DNA of 64,000 bases from Symbiodinium natans (GCA_905221605.1 CAJNDS010000027.1:187244-251243); one strand, 5' to 3'; positions 42,786 to 53,735 are shown, counted from the first letter of the stretch. The notes: a model not told the origin generated them from the letters alone. A program made the numbers and translations.

Positions 42786-44300
42786 CTACAGTGGGTCGAC
42801 AGTTGGTAAGTTTTTGTCGCTGCAGAGCCGAGCTCGCACACGACTTGCTGCTGATCGTGTGTTTTGCAGCAGGCCTGACGCCTGGGAGCACTCTTGCTTG
42901 AGTGAGGACGGTAGATCGGACAGAAATTCAATACCTGGTGCATTCTCCGACCAGATGACTGGTGTCAGCCGCAGCTGAATCCCATTTTCGCCGTTAGACA
43001 GCAACGCACAATGCTGTGCTCGCCACAGAGGAGGGCGACTCTTTGTACAAAAGTGTCCAAGAGCGGCGGCGGTTGCAATGAGAGATGCTGGAGTCAGAAC
43101 TCAACTACTTTGTGACTTCGTGGATGCAACTCCACCTCAAATCCTTGAACTATATGGCTAGGTCCTACGTCCTGGGTCCAAGTGAAATGCGACATGAGCT
43201 CGTGGCCGCCGCCCCTCTTGGCTGACTGCTTGCTGAAAGCAATGAAGCAACGTGCAAAATGCTTTGCAGCATGCGTCAACACTTCACGCCGGCACTGTTG
43301 GTCTTGCGCCATATAAAGGTGAGATGACAGCCACATCGACCAAATCTAGGCAACGTGCTTACCATCACGCGTTAACACCAACATCTCTGAAATCCGAGAA
43401 TCCCGATTCCTTAGCCTGAGCATCGCAGTATGCAGAACCGCACAGGGCTGATCTTATTCTGGAGTGCTAGGGAATGCTGGCAATTGGTAGAAGAATCAAG
43501 TGCCTGCTGGCATCTTCCATGAGTTCATTGTTTGTAGCCTGTGACTGAAGCTCGACAGCAAACAGTTGACATAGTTGGACAGATTCATCAACTTTGGTGT
43601 GGTTGAAGGGACATGCTGGGACATGCGGGCAAGGCATTCTCGCGGACTGCTGGTGTGCAAAAATCCTGGATGATGCTGACTGATGGACTCTGGTAGAAGT
43701 GGCTCATGCAGCTGTGGCTCATACCCTGACATTGACTTTCAGGGCGCCTCTGAAAGGCCGTCAGAATTGCGGAGGTTGTACTAGTCGCACATCTCTCCAC
43801 ATCGCTGCAGCTGTGAAGCGGGCAGCAGAGAGCCAAGCGTATGCTACGGGATTGTGCCTCTTCTGCTGTACAAGTGTGAGGCGCCGATCATGCAATGAGG
43901 CACGAAGGCTCGGCTGGCATGCTAGTAAATTACTCCCAAAGGTCCTCCCACCCTGACAGACTCAGTCACATCCTTTAGTGACAGTCCGGACTCGTCTGGC
44001 TGCAGGGGCCCGACAATGTCCGCATCACTCGGAGACGACTCCCGTGCAGGTTCCGGACTTTTGTCTGCATGTTCAGCTCCATCTGCACCATCTGCTCCCT
44101 TACAGTCACATGTACTCAATGACTCAATGTACTGACTTCACTTCTGCTGACAAAGCTGACGCAAGTTGCCTCCTCTGCTCGACGATGACGGTTGCTGACC
44201 CACTCATAGGTCTTGCGAACGCCTTGCTTCACAGGAATGACGCATCGCACATCGAGACAATCCCTTTCAAAGACCCCTTCAACAGATCAGCGGTCGATGC
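42786..44300 (-). CDS. Multi-exon gene candidate, unknown function
   Basis: Same-strand segments with coding composition: about 44300-44160 (VEGVFERDCLDVRCVIPVKQ and GVRKTYEWVSNRHRRAEE); 44105-43935 (CKGADGADGAEHADKSPEPA, later LQPDESGLSLKDVTESV); 43732-43500 (LHEPLLPESISQHHPGFLHT); 43325-43094 (AQDQQCRREVLTHAAKHFAR); 42995-42790 (GENGIQLRLTPVIWSENAPG). The second is a clear acidic, disordered exon. Introns were not fully resolved, and an upstream segment at 44634-44347 may belong too. No domain is recognised. Confidence 0.48.
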
Positions 44301-44883
44301 ACTCCGACGCACTATGCACCATGTGGGCACCGTATGGATTTTTGCCTTAAATGAGCTTCTCACACGGACAGCTTTGGGGTGGCACCTGTGGAGGCGGCAG
44401 CACCAACTGCGCAGCCACATAGGATGTGCCCGGTGAGCACTGCTGCTCCTCTTGCAAGAGTGGAATTTGGCACTTAACACCTCTGGCAGCGAGAGGAAAA
44501 AGAGCTCTGAGAGAAAAATTCGGTCCTATACCCAGCGCCATCGTGCCCGCAGCGCCTCCTACACGCAATTTGCAGGGTTCAGCGGGATGCTCATGGTACC
44601 GACCAAGAGACCCGCCCGTCAAGGGGCATGGCATGTCTAGCTATCAAGCCTGCCAGCCCTCCAGTTGCAAGGCCTCGGTGGGCAACATGAGCACGCAGTA
44701 GCTCGCTCGGGGGTAGCTGGGTAGCTGCAGATCACATCCAAGGGACTGCTGCCCAACGTCGACGCTGTCTTCGCACCTGAAGATTGCGGACTGCCAGAGT
44801 CTGTCAAAACTGTTGCAGAGATGCAGAGCCAGCAGCGCGAAGTGCCATCAAGCGCGACCGTTAGAAGCCCTAAATCACATCAA

Positions 44884-45249
44884 CTACTGACGAACAATGG
44901 CAACTTGCGCATAATAACCGCTGCAGAACCCACGCAACATCCACGACCCAACATCACTCAGCTCGCTGCAAAACAAGCCTTTCAGCACACCGTTGGTGAT
45001 GCTGATCTTGGCGGCTGAGCGACTCCGAGAACAAACATACAGCCCTCTATGCACAACTTGTATCTCCTTCGATGTTACCAGTGGGTTCGTCTTTTCCTTG
45101 AAGCATCTCTGCACAAAGCAAATTTTCAGCAGCTCGAAGATGTTCTGAGTCTGCACATGCCTGGCCAGGTTCCCACGCCGCACGTGCGCTCCGCTCAATG
45201 ACCTGGTGCGAGCGTTCACATACACGTATTGGCACACCCATACCCACAC
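44884..45249 (-). CDS. 121-codon ORF, unknown product
   Basis: The stretch NIFELLKICFVQRCFKEKTN and on to SDVGSWMLRGFCSGYYAQVA is protein-like. A different minus frame (45047-45409) is also plausible (DSEHLRAAENLLCAEMLQGK), so the correct frame is uncertain. Confidence 0.28.
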   Translation of the reverse strand: MWVWVCQYVYVNARTRSLSGAHVRRGNLARHVQTQNIFELLKICFVQRCFKEKTNPLVTSKEIQVVHRGLYVCSRSRSAAKISITNGVLKGLFCSELSDVGSWMLRGFCSGYYAQVAIVRQ

Positions 45250-45251
45250 AG

Positions 45252-45443
45252 GTGATGCAAACGAGTCTAAACGAGCGTCCCAAGTGCCTCCGCGAGGCGC
45301 TGGTCATCGGGGCTCGGGGCGTCCTTGATGCCCGGCAGGCGCTTGAGTACATCCACGGCAAAGTGCTGACCTTGGAACTTCGTGAGATGTGGACCCTCGT
45401 GGACCCCATGTGGGCTCAAGATGCTGTCCAAACCCGAAGATGA
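45252..45443 (+). CDS. Exon candidate, unknown function
   Basis: Follows an ACACAG acceptor and reads VMQTSLNERPKCLREALVIG, then ARGVLDARQALEYIHGKVLT, an amphipathic helical sequence with good codon bias. The minus frame opposite is arginine/serine-rich and looks like a shadow. No donor was confirmed. Confidence 0.38.
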   Translation: MMQTSLNERPKCLREALVIGARGVLDARQALEYIHGKVLTLELREMWTLVDPMWAQDAVQTRR

Positions 45444-45449
45444 GGCCCA

Positions 45450-46403
45450 GACAGTTGCAACCTACCAGGCCATACATCCGGTAAGATTTCATCACTTCCA
45501 TGGCCTGTGTCAAGCGAGCATGAAGCTGTATCCTTAATTGGACCTGAAGGATGGTAAAGCCAAAAGAAGAACCCGTGAAACAAGCGTCATGCATCTTGAC
45601 CTCGTGATTTGTCCAGCGCATGCAGTGAAGCTACAGCCTTCCGCTTGCACATTCATTCATCGTCGTACCCATCAGCAGCTAAATGGAAGCTGCATCGAAA
45701 CAGCACATCTGTGATGCACAGGCACGGAAGAAAGATTGCGCAACATGCTACGTATTAAGATATCTCTCCGGCCTGCTCGGCGATGTGTTCTAGTGTACAA
45801 GGTCCGGCTGCACCGAAGTCTGCAACGTTCTCCTTGACGGGGTCGAAGCCTACCAGCGTCGGCTTTTGGTTCAGAGTTTGGGGGAGAGACAAGGGCGGCA
45901 CTGGCTAGACGTGTTAATGCGCCAAGAGTCGCTTGAATTGCAGTGGCTACAGTCGGCCAGAAGGCGTCAAAAACCAAACAGCTTCGCATGCTTCGCGTGA
46001 TGTGCCTTTTTCACCTGAGACTCCCCTGAGGGCCCCGCTGGGGAAGACCGAAAGGTACGGAAAGAACTCCTGGCAGAACACGAACTGCATCGAACTGCAC
46101 TCTGAGGTGCAAGTTCACTCCCGTGTACACAGCTGCACCTTGATATTTTGAGTGACTGTCAGTCTGCTTGTGGAGGCGATGGTTTTTCTTCAGAAAGCTT
46201 GATGGCTTTGAGCAAGCTCACCGCAAGAGCTGCAGAAGAGGATCCTCGCATGGCCACTCAGCCACCAAGAGCTCAATGACTACATAAGTCTGGCTCACCT
46301 CAGGCAGGTGGACCGGTAGCAGCCAAACCATGTACATCTAGCAAGCACGCCTCAGGTCAGGGCAGGCAGCTGTACCACGCAGCCCTGCCAGAGCCCCCAC
46401 AGC
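45450..46403. other. Region with no well-supported gene
   Basis: Weak frames only. The best is 45933-46151 (plus, 72 codons, containing RDVPFSPETPLRAPLGKTER). No repeat or RNA gene seen. Confidence 0.4.
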
Positions 46404-46718
46404 ATGAAGCAACGTTGCGAGCCCTCTTCCCTTGCAGCCTGTCCATCGCTGCGCCGCAAATATTCTGGATCTACACGAAGCGTACGGTTGGTGCGGTGCT
46501 CTGAGCCTGGTGCAGGTAGCACAGAACAGGCCGAAGCATATGGCATTTTGTTTGGATGCTTCATGATGCTTATGCCTGTCACAGCACTCGGCCGCACTTG
46601 CATGATGCCGACACGTCCCGCCACTGGTCTCCATTCTTTCGTTCAACATTGGTCGGCTAAGGAAGGAGCAAAAATTGTGTTCACTTTGAAGTGCCCCGTA
46701 CCCTCACAGGCCCAATAG
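46404..46718 (+). CDS. 104-codon ORF with hydrophobic segment
   Basis: Starts with ATG and includes AYGILFGCFMMLMPVTALG, a possible membrane helix. The minus frame opposite (46352-46624) reads HRTNRTLRVDPEYLRRSDGQ and has equal codon bias, so strand is unresolved. Confidence 0.28.
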   Translation: MKQRCEPSSLAACPSLRRKYSGSTRSVRLVRCSEPGAGSTEQAEAYGILFGCFMMLMPVTALGRTCMMPTRPATGLHSFVQHWSAKEGAKIVFTLKCPVPSQAQ

Positions 46719-46924
46719 CAGTCCTGCCCCTCCCGGCTCCCTGCCCCCGCGCTCGACACTCAACAGCAGCCTGTGCAGGCTCACGAAGCCAACGTTGGAC
46801 GCTAAACCGCTAAACCAATGAAAACATGTGTCACAAAACCTCGAGAACAGGCCCAAAAAGCCATGAAGCCCCAACATGACAATCACCTGCACTACAAGGT
46901 CACAAGCCCACCAAGAAGCCGTCT

Positions 46925-47165
46925 CGGAAACCAGAACGACTCCATCAGAAACCAGAATTGCACAAATCGCAAACCAGAACTGACTCGGAAGCGAGAAGCG
47001 GACAAATTTCAATCCAGAACTGAGAACGCCTGAATCGGAAACCAGGGGGAACTCGAAAAAACTGGCAATGGCTGATTCGGAAACCCTGCTCCGGAAACCG
47101 GAAATAGATGATCCAGAAACTGGGAAACGATTCGGAACCCGCCAAAGAGACGATTCGGAAACTCG
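46925..47165. repeat. Degenerate GATTCGGAAACC repeats
   Basis: TCGGAAACC, GAAACCAGAA and GATTCGGAAAC recur about a dozen times over 240 bp. The 208-codon minus ORF over 46704-47330 (phenylalanine/serine-rich) is an artefact of this repeat. The same word, inverted, clusters at 8150-8240. Confidence 0.72.
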
Positions 47166-47246
47166 GAACAGGCAATTTCTGATGCTCTCTGGCTTTCCAG
47201 ACTCGATTAGGCCCCCAAACCCCACCCATCCCCACCCCAGTTTCCG

Positions 47247-47481
47247 ATGCATGTGCGAAGGCCCTGGGAAGCCCCCACTGGGCGACGTGTCCGCTCCAAC
47301 ACCAAGAGGGTGCCACACCCGCGTTGGCAAATGTTTTGTTGCTATCAGTGGCTATTACTCTTTACGGGCACTTCAGGCAACTCCGGCCTTCTTCTCCCAG
47401 CCGTGGATGGAAAACGAGCGCCCAGTGCCGCCTAACCATCCACCTCAAGCTGTCGTGGCCACAAAGGCAAAAACTACTTAA
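47247..47481 (+). CDS. Short ORF downstream of degenerate repeats
   Basis: A proline-rich tail of an open frame from 47068 (KCFVAISGYYSLRALQATPA near 47330). Two plus frames are open. Function unknown and coding status doubtful. Confidence 0.22.
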
Positions 47482-47561
47482 AACGACTTAAAGCGCATGG
47501 CGGCTTCCCACACGGACCCGCAGGGATCGCAACAAGGCTTCCAGTCCAGTGCTTCAACTGA

Positions 47562-48271
47562 TTAGTACAGTAACTCGAGTGCCGAGGAGCAAGTGCACAT
47601 CCCAGCACACTTCCTTTGCAAGGTCCTGACATGGACAGAACACCTGGAAGTTCTCACACGATGCACAAAACCGGCACAGGCCGCCAATTCAATTGTTCGG
47701 ACAGTGCGACACTGCTGTTGGACCATTAGGCTGTCGAAGGCGACCGTGCGACCTGACTCCCCTAGGCCCAGGTAAACGCCACCCGCCCGCTTCATAGTTT
47801 TCACATAATCAAAGAAGCATGCTGGAAGTGCCGTTACCCAGTCAGCACTACCGCTCGCATTCGCCGAATTCAATGCTCGCTGCATGCCGATCTATGCAGC
47901 CGTGGTCCCATGCTGCTGCGCTAGCGAGCGATGGACTGTGCGAGGTCATGTCTGCCCGTACACCCCTGAGGAAGCCTTTGCAACCATAGGTTCCAGTACG
48001 AAATCCCCAGGGCGTTCAGCAAGGGAGACACCACATCTGCATGTTGTTGGTACCAGGTTGGCTCGGTGACAACTGGGACAGTCTTGACACAACGAGCATC
48101 TGAGGGGGCGAGTTGCTGCGCTTGTCTTGCCTTAAATGTGAGGCATGATTCACTGATGGGGACCCGAACCAATAGTCTGGACCAATGGAAGGCATGCACT
48201 TGCGTGCTCAAATTCTGTACTGTAACTACCTTGCACACACCAGCAGCGATCACACGTGCAGCTGATGTCAC
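47562..48271 (-). CDS. Minus-strand gene candidate, 107-codon last ORF
   Basis: 47885-47562 is a clean ATG-to-TAA frame of 107 codons (MQRALNSANASGSADWVTAL, then GGVYLGLGESGRTVAFDSLM) with good codon bias. Upstream on the same strand, 48271-48228 (TSAARVIAAGVCK) reaches donor GCAAG|GTAGTT, and about 48031-47921 (VVSPLLNALGISYWNLWLQR) follows acceptor AACATGCAG. They could be earlier exons or a separate gene. No family is recognised. Confidence 0.5.
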
Positions 48272-48304
48272 GGCTGATGTCCTTATTCATCAACTGGAAG
48301 AGCT

Positions 48305-48538
48305 GTGCCCTCTCATGGAACTCGGCCATTGCATTCGTCCGGAGATTGCCATAGCCTCATGCAGATGTCGACTGAGATGCGAAGATACATGCAGGAAGTC
48401 GAGCGAACCAAGCCAGAAACTTTCGAACCGTGCGAAGCTCACTGGGCTTTCCGGGTGGGCTATGCAGCGCCGGGGCTGGCAGCTTGTAGAACCTGCACTG
48501 ACGAAGCCGCTGTCAAATCAAACCTGCAAGGAGCTTGA
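48305..48538 (+). CDS. C-terminal ORF, unknown function
   Basis: From an ATG at about 48359 the frame reads MQMSTEMRRYMQEVERTKPE and on through AHWAFRVGYAAPGLAACRTC to a TGA, with C- or G-ending codons favoured. An overlapping plus frame just upstream (about 48235-48350, ADVTADVLIHQLEELCPLME) may be the preceding exon. Three cysteines near the end could bind metal, but no known spacing is met. Confidence 0.48.
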   Translation: MPSHGTRPLHSSGDCHSLMQMSTEMRRYMQEVERTKPETFEPCEAHWAFRVGYAAPGLAACRTCTDEAAVKSNLQGA

Positions 48539-48875
48539 AGTCACAAGGGCTTGCACTCCAACGATCGCTGCGGGCCCCTAGATTTGTGTGAGTTGCCATG
48601 AGTTGCCTCTCTTGCTGCCTGCCCAGGCCATTTGCGCTCGAGCTTGGCGAAAGGACTTCCATCTCAAGCTCACAGCGTTGAGGTGTTGAAGCGACGTCTG
48701 TTGTAATTTTCAACTCAAGCTCACAGCGTTGAGGTTGCCTATGGTTGCCTGCAGTTGTCAAACATAAAGTCACCCTACAGATCACCAAACAGTGTAAGAT
48801 CAGCTGAGCTTTCAAACAGTGCAGACGGGGCCAAGAAGCCAAAGCACCAGACACCAGAACAGCTGCCCAAAGCGT

Positions 48876-48925
48876 GCACACGCACACACACCCACCCACG
48901 CACGCACGCACACGCACGCACGCAG
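48876..48925. repeat. (CACGCA)/(CA)n microsatellite
   Basis: CACACACACCC followed by CACGCACGCA repeats. Confidence 0.92.
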
Positions 48926-49265
48926 GCACTGCTTGCTGTAGTTGCATGACATACACGACCTGTACTGATGCGTGTTACCCCGTCATCCTATGGTCAGAGC
49001 CCATGCAGTCAACTCCGACGCAATTCTGAAAGCCCTTGTGGCCTGCACATATGTGGTGGCATGTCGATGCGACGACTCTGCGGAATTACAGAACAATGCA
49101 AAACCCCCGCACGTTTTAGAGCCGCTGCCTTGCTCTGAGACTTGATTCATACGTCAGCCTCTCCCGGGTTCTTCAAAGGTTAAGGACCACAGGAGTGGGC
49201 CTCATGATTACTTGGCTTACTAGGCTGCCAGGCGCTTCAGAATTATTCATCTAGGGTGAACTAAA

Positions 49266-49614
49266 ATGATCCGTACTTTTTGGTTTCGGCCGATGACTCT
49301 TCCACAAAGCGGGAAGTGTCCTCGAAAATTGCGGTATCACGGAAGACCCAGAGTCAAGCCAGTCCATGATCTTGGCATGCAGGCCGTCAATCGCTCATCA
49401 AGACCTCATTGCCACGTAAGCGGCAGCTGCAGTGCTTTCAGGTCTGGCGTTCCTCGTACCACTATTACAATGGCTCCTAGAAGGAAGATGCCATGCACTT
49501 CTTGCAGAGTGCAACGAGGTAATAATGAGGTACGTATGCAGATTCTCACTCAAGCCTTCCGGACTTCTCGATGGCGCGAGAAGTGGAATTAGAAGGGAGC
49601 TGGAGCAGTCGTAA
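49266..49614 (+). CDS. Two-exon candidate, unknown function
   Basis: 49266-49409 starts with ATG (MIRTFWFRPMTLPQSGKCPR) and ends at donor TGCCAC|GTAAGC. A second open segment, about 49436-49520 (SGLAFLVPLLQWLLEGRCHA), sits between acceptor CTTTCAG and donor ACGAG|GTAATA. The phases of the two do not match in the simplest join, so they may be parts of different transcripts. Confidence 0.33.
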
Positions 49615-49765
49615 CAGAACGACAAGCGAAGAAACAACTCGTGGCTGCCTGGCATGTTCCATCCTTTTCGTTTGAGATTGCATGTGCTGGCCACCGTCTG
49701 CGCCTAAAAAGAAACTGGGCCCCGAAGCCGTGCCGTGACATGGATGGCCGCATAGACTGAGACAC

Positions 49766-50080
49766 GTGCAGAACTGTGGAACTTATGCGCCAGTGTCCAG
49801 GCATCTGGGCGATCCTCACACCGCCTTCCACGCTTCAGTGATCCTAGCAACCTCAACATCTGCGTGCTGTGTGAAGGGGTTTGTCGAGTGCAGACCGTAT
49901 TCAAAAGCATGGCCCCGTAAGAAGGCCGTCGGTTCAGCTGTTCTGAATGTCCCGGGGATTATCCGCTCAGAATTTAAGGTCAAAGCGTCTCGACTCCCCG
50001 CCTTCGCAAAGGCGATGGAGGCTACCGCCTGTCAACCTTGTCAGGCTAAGCACTGCCTGCTTAGATGTACTGGAATGTGA
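49766..50080 (+). CDS. 104-codon ORF, unknown product
   Basis: QNCGTYAPVSRHLGDPHTAF and on through RKKAVGSAVLNVPGIIRSEF to a TGA, with good codon bias and several cysteines near the end (CQPCQAKHC). The minus frame opposite its second half is lysine/serine-rich and less convincing. Confidence 0.42.
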   Translation: MQNCGTYAPVSRHLGDPHTAFHASVILATSTSACCVKGFVECRPYSKAWPRKKAVGSAVLNVPGIIRSEFKVKASRLPAFAKAMEATACQPCQAKHCLLRCTGM

Positions 50081-50201
50081 CGAAGACTTGGGGCTGCTAG
50101 CTGCATGCGAACCTTCTTGAACCTTTTTTTTCCCAGTCGAGGTCCGCTGCTTCACAGACCCTGTCTACAGAGGTACCTTTGATACCCCTGCTTCTGTGCA
50201 G

Positions 50202-50474
50202 GACCATGGGCTGTGGCCGCTGCTCATGAATACCTGGTATCCCACACGTAAGCTCGATCTGCTTACTAGCCCTTCACAAGACAAGGCCATAGCCATGATC
50301 GTGGTGGGCACCGCGTTTCGGGTCAAGGACTGCCTTATGTGCGCAATTAGGTTCCACTATGCGACCCCTCGTTTCGAAGCGTTTGCATCGAAATCGCTGC
50401 CGTCTCTGACGCGTCTTGGCGGGCCAATTTCGACAGCTGCATCTATCTCCAGAACCTGGACTTCTGAATTCTGA
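50202..50474 (+). CDS. 91-codon terminal exon candidate
   Basis: After acceptor CCCTGCTTCTGTGCAG the frame reads DHGLWPLLMNTWYPTRKLDL, then AIAMIVVGTAFRVKDCLMCA, to a TGA. It probably belongs to the same plus-strand gene as the ORF at 49766-50080. No domain is recognised. Confidence 0.48.
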   Translation, partial: DHGLWPLLMNTWYPTRKLDLLTSPSQDKAIAMIVVGTAFRVKDCLMCAIRFHYATPRFEAFASKSLPSLTRLGGPISTAASISRTWTSEF

Positions 50475-50872
50475 AGAGGTGCAGCTGATAGATGAAAATC
50501 TCATTATCGACGTATCCACAGCACAGTAGCGCAATGGAGATCAAAGAGGATTAGCAGTGGCTACACCTCATTTGCCTCAGAAGCCAAGGGCCCCAGGATT
50601 ACCTGCGAAAGTGCAGCACTCTTTAGCACTCTATTAGAATCTTGCAAAGTGCCATGCAAAGAACACGTCGCGGTCCCTCGTTGTGCAAAAACGTGCAAAA
50701 CTAACCTCGCCTGCAGCTAGCTCCAAGAGAAAAAACGTCCCCGAAGAACTCACAGAGGCGCCTTGGAGGATCACCTATCTTTTCTTATCCAAACTTTAAA
50801 AAACACACCCCGCTGCAGGTCTCAACGGGGGCTTGTGTGGGGGTTTGCTGGGAGAGTGCGGAGTAAGCATGT

Positions 50873-51173
50873 GTGACACTGGCTAAACTGGAAGTTCTGT
50901 CTGAGCTTCGCTTGGTACTCTGCCGGAGACAAGAGGTGCAGCGCCGTCTGCTCGTCGCAGGCATCGCTGGCCGGAACTGTGTAGTTGGAAGCCCAGCTGA
51001 AACTCCTGAAGCGCCCCACAGATGTGAGATCTGCTACGTATCAAGCAAGATTAAAAATTCTGGAAAGAGAGCACGGCTTCAACTGGCCAAAAACCAAGCT
51101 CGAAGCCTCGGAGCTTGCATTTGGTCGTTCAGCGACACTGAGGAGACCAGCAAGTTGTACTGCTCGTCCTTGA
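50873..51173 (+). CDS. Two-exon candidate, basic helical protein
   Basis: The first segment (about 50876-50980, LAKLEVLSELRLVLCRRQEV) and second segment (from 50991 after acceptor GTGTAG, LEAQLKLLKRPTDVRSATYQ and on through LKILEREHGFNWPKTKLEAS) are in different plus frames, as expected for exons. Both are charged and helical. An antisense minus frame (50822-51019) is weaker. Confidence 0.45.
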
Positions 51174-51480
51174 ATGTGGGATGGTTTGAACATGTTTCAA
51201 CGCACCTTCCCCTCAAGCTGCGTTGCTCTAAGTATTGGAGTCGGCATAACACTCAACATTGATTCAACATACTCAGAGTCGCCTTGGCCCTCTCCTTGGC
51301 CCCGGCCGTGGGCGTCAGAGGTTCCCCATACGGCCAGACGCACCCCAGATTCCCCACCTCTAATTGTTAGGGGTCCCCTATGAAGCCCATAGGCACCCCT
51401 CTGAGGCGTAGGGCACTTGAGCTGGCTCCTGAAAGCACCGACGCCCAATTGGAATTTCAGACTTGCTCGCGCTTGGCTAT

Positions 51481-52016
51481 TCAGGCATCCTCTGCATATG
51501 ACCCATCTATGGATCCTTGTGGACCCTCTACGGACCCCCATGAACTGATCTCTTCCGGTCGTTGCACACTCTTGGCGTTCGGCTTCCAAAACTCACAGAA
51601 CCTCAACCCCAGTTGTTCCAATGTTGCGCTTTCCATAATCCAAAGATGCTGGCACATCTGTAGGGACATGCCTACCGAATGGCCGGTGCTTTCTGAAGAA
51701 GGAGGGCACGGAGTATGTCTCTTCCTCATTCGTTGAACTAAAGTCTTCCCCAAACCTCGCTCCCAAATCTCAAAACCACAACATTCCACAGCCGCTTCAA
51801 CAAAAACCCTTACCTCTGCAATCCTCACTTCACGGCCACAGCCCAAGGCACTTGAGAGAACTCAAAAAACTCACGAATCTCGGGAATATTGAAAATTTTG
51901 GGCTCTGCGGCCTGACCCAAAGGGCATATGACAAAAAGAGTCCTCGGTCCCCAAAGACCCCCTAAACGCCATCCCCCTGGTGCCCGAGGCTCCTCGAAGG
52001 ACCCCCAAAACTTCAA
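51481..52016 (-). CDS. Two-segment gene candidate next to telomere block
   Basis: 51825-52016 (PLGQAAEPKIFNIPEIREFF) ends at donor CGTGAA|GTGAGG. 51846-51481 is open for 121 codons (EVRVFVEAAVECCGFEIWER, later KRHTPCPPSSESTGHSVGMS). Its TGTGGCCGTGAAGTGAGG start overlaps that donor, so the true second exon begins later. The gene starts within 20 bp of the TTTAGGG block. Function unknown. Confidence 0.42.
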
Positions 52017-52030
52017 AGGGGGCGCATTCT

Positions 52031-52114
52031 AGGGTTTAGGGTTTAGGGTTTAGGGTTTAGGGTTTAGGGTTTAGGGTTTAGGGTTTAGGGTTTAGGGTTT
52101 AGGGTTTAGGGTTA
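52031..52114 (+). repeat. Interstitial telomere repeat (TTTAGGG)n
   Basis: Twelve near-perfect TTTAGGG units with unique flanks. Confidence 0.97.
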
Positions 52115-52191
52115 GATTTTTGGGGCCCGGCGGTATCCGGCGGTCGACTCACAGCGTTTATTACCGGGCGCATGGTAACACAGCACGCCAA

Positions 52192-53659
52192 TCATCGCAA
52201 GTCAGGAGACGCTGGGCATCGCGGCATCCTTAAACAGACATTGTCGCCAGCAGACTCTACGCTGTGCAACATCACCCTAGCGCCATTCTGCCTCTCTTTG
52301 GTTTGTGCACGTATCGCCGAATCTCGCCAGGGAGCATCTAAGGAGCGAATGACGCCAATGCGAGTGGCATTGTTTGCCACACGATCGGCAAAGCTGGCTC
52401 TCAAGCTTACCTCGTACCAGCACGGGGAAAGAGCATCATTCACATAGGCAGCGGACAGGCTAAGCGTGCTGGGCTTTTTTGCTGCAAGAAGCGCCTCACT
52501 GAGCCTTGTCTGCAAATTGAACTCGCAGCGGCTCTGTACCTGCACATCTAGATCATTGTACTAAACAAATGTGCCGGATGCAGGGAAATATGTGCCGCGA
52601 GCCTGCCGAGTAAGCAGGTCTGCGAACAGTGGCGAATTCCAGCTGCCCAGAACACGTACCACGTAAGCTCGCATCAACGCCTCGCTGCGTGTCAGCAAAG
52701 AAAGAACCCCCTTAAGAAGCACCATCCCAGGAGTAGCATTTGAAGTCATCAAGCACTCGAGTCAAGTTTCCCCTCTTCAAAAACATTTCTTGCACAGCCA
52801 GCCCTGTCACCGTATCCTATATTCTGCACCTGTCTGAGGCTGCAGGAAGCGGCAGACGAATATCGAAGAATCATGCGAAACCCGATGACAGAATTGCATG
52901 GCAGGAAGTGGGGAATCTGCTGAACAGCATCGCAGCCGCCTCGAAGTCGTGCACGACTCCGTCCACAAGCAGCGCTGCGACGCGCGGCTCCCGAACGAAG
53001 GCACGCTGTGCTGCGAAGCCGCCAAAGTCGAAACCTTTGGAGATGTGATTGAAAAGACGATAGTTTCCGAAATGTGTTCTGATCTTGAAACATCCATTTT
53101 TTCCGTGCAAGAGGTGTAGCATCCAACTAACTTTATCAACCCTGGTCAAATTTACACGCACCAATGTTCAAGAGACTTTGTTTCGGTTGGGTTTGCTCGC
53201 TGTCTCAGCTCGTCTTGATGTGCTTCAACTTGCGCACAGGGGCATTGACGTAGGTTACAGGGCGAGTGGCAGCGAATCTCACATTGACATGAGAGCAGAC
53301 AAGGGCCCCGGAGCCTTAAGAATGACATCTTTCGGATCCCTTCGGAAGTGTCGGAACTGCTAAGGCTTCAACCCATAAGGGCCACCTGGCTGGCAGGCAG
53401 CGCGCCTCCACAACAGCGACAGCATACGACAGCATAAGACTGCAACATTCGGTAAATCTCATACATCTCACACTGCATCGGCACGACGTCTAAGATGGCA
53501 CAAAGGACCACATTCGATCACATTGAGTGCCCACCGGCGTGGACTCCGGCCTCCAAGCAGTCCTTCCGGGTCTTCTACTGCGTAGTCCCAAGCTCCAAGA
53601 ACTGCGTCATCGTCCAGCAGCCAGGAACTTTGGTTCTGTCGCCTAAAATCAGAAAGCAT
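52192..53659 (-). CDS. Alpha/beta-hydrolase-like multi-exon gene
   Basis: The key exon, about 53090-52890, reads SKGFDFGGFAAQRAFVREPR and then VAALLVDGVVHDFEAAAM. This matches the nucleophile-elbow region of acyl-aminoacyl-peptidase-like alpha/beta hydrolases (G-x-S-x-GG-xAA-R, EPR-AA-DGGVxDF). The nucleophile position is Asp (GFDFGG) rather than Ser. Other same-strand segments: 53645-53530 (QSSWLLDDDAVLGAWDYAVE, acceptor CTGATTTTAG), about 53320-53240 (VRFAATRPVTYVNAPVRKLK), 52752-52570 (SEALMRAYVVRVLGSWNSPL) and 52540-52400 (SRCEFNLQTRLSEALLAAKK, up to GAG|GTAAGC). Catalytic His and acid were not placed. Joining is inferred. Confidence 0.42.
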
Positions 53660-53735
53660 CGGTGAGTTCGCTGGAAAAGTGTTGGGCCTGTTCTCTTGGC
53701 TCTTTGCTTAAGCCTCGCTTGCGAATTGACCCAAG

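Noticed and set aside
46704-47330. 208-codon minus ORF, Phe/Ser rich
   Set aside because: Covers the degenerate GATTCGGAAAC repeats; composition is that of the repeat.
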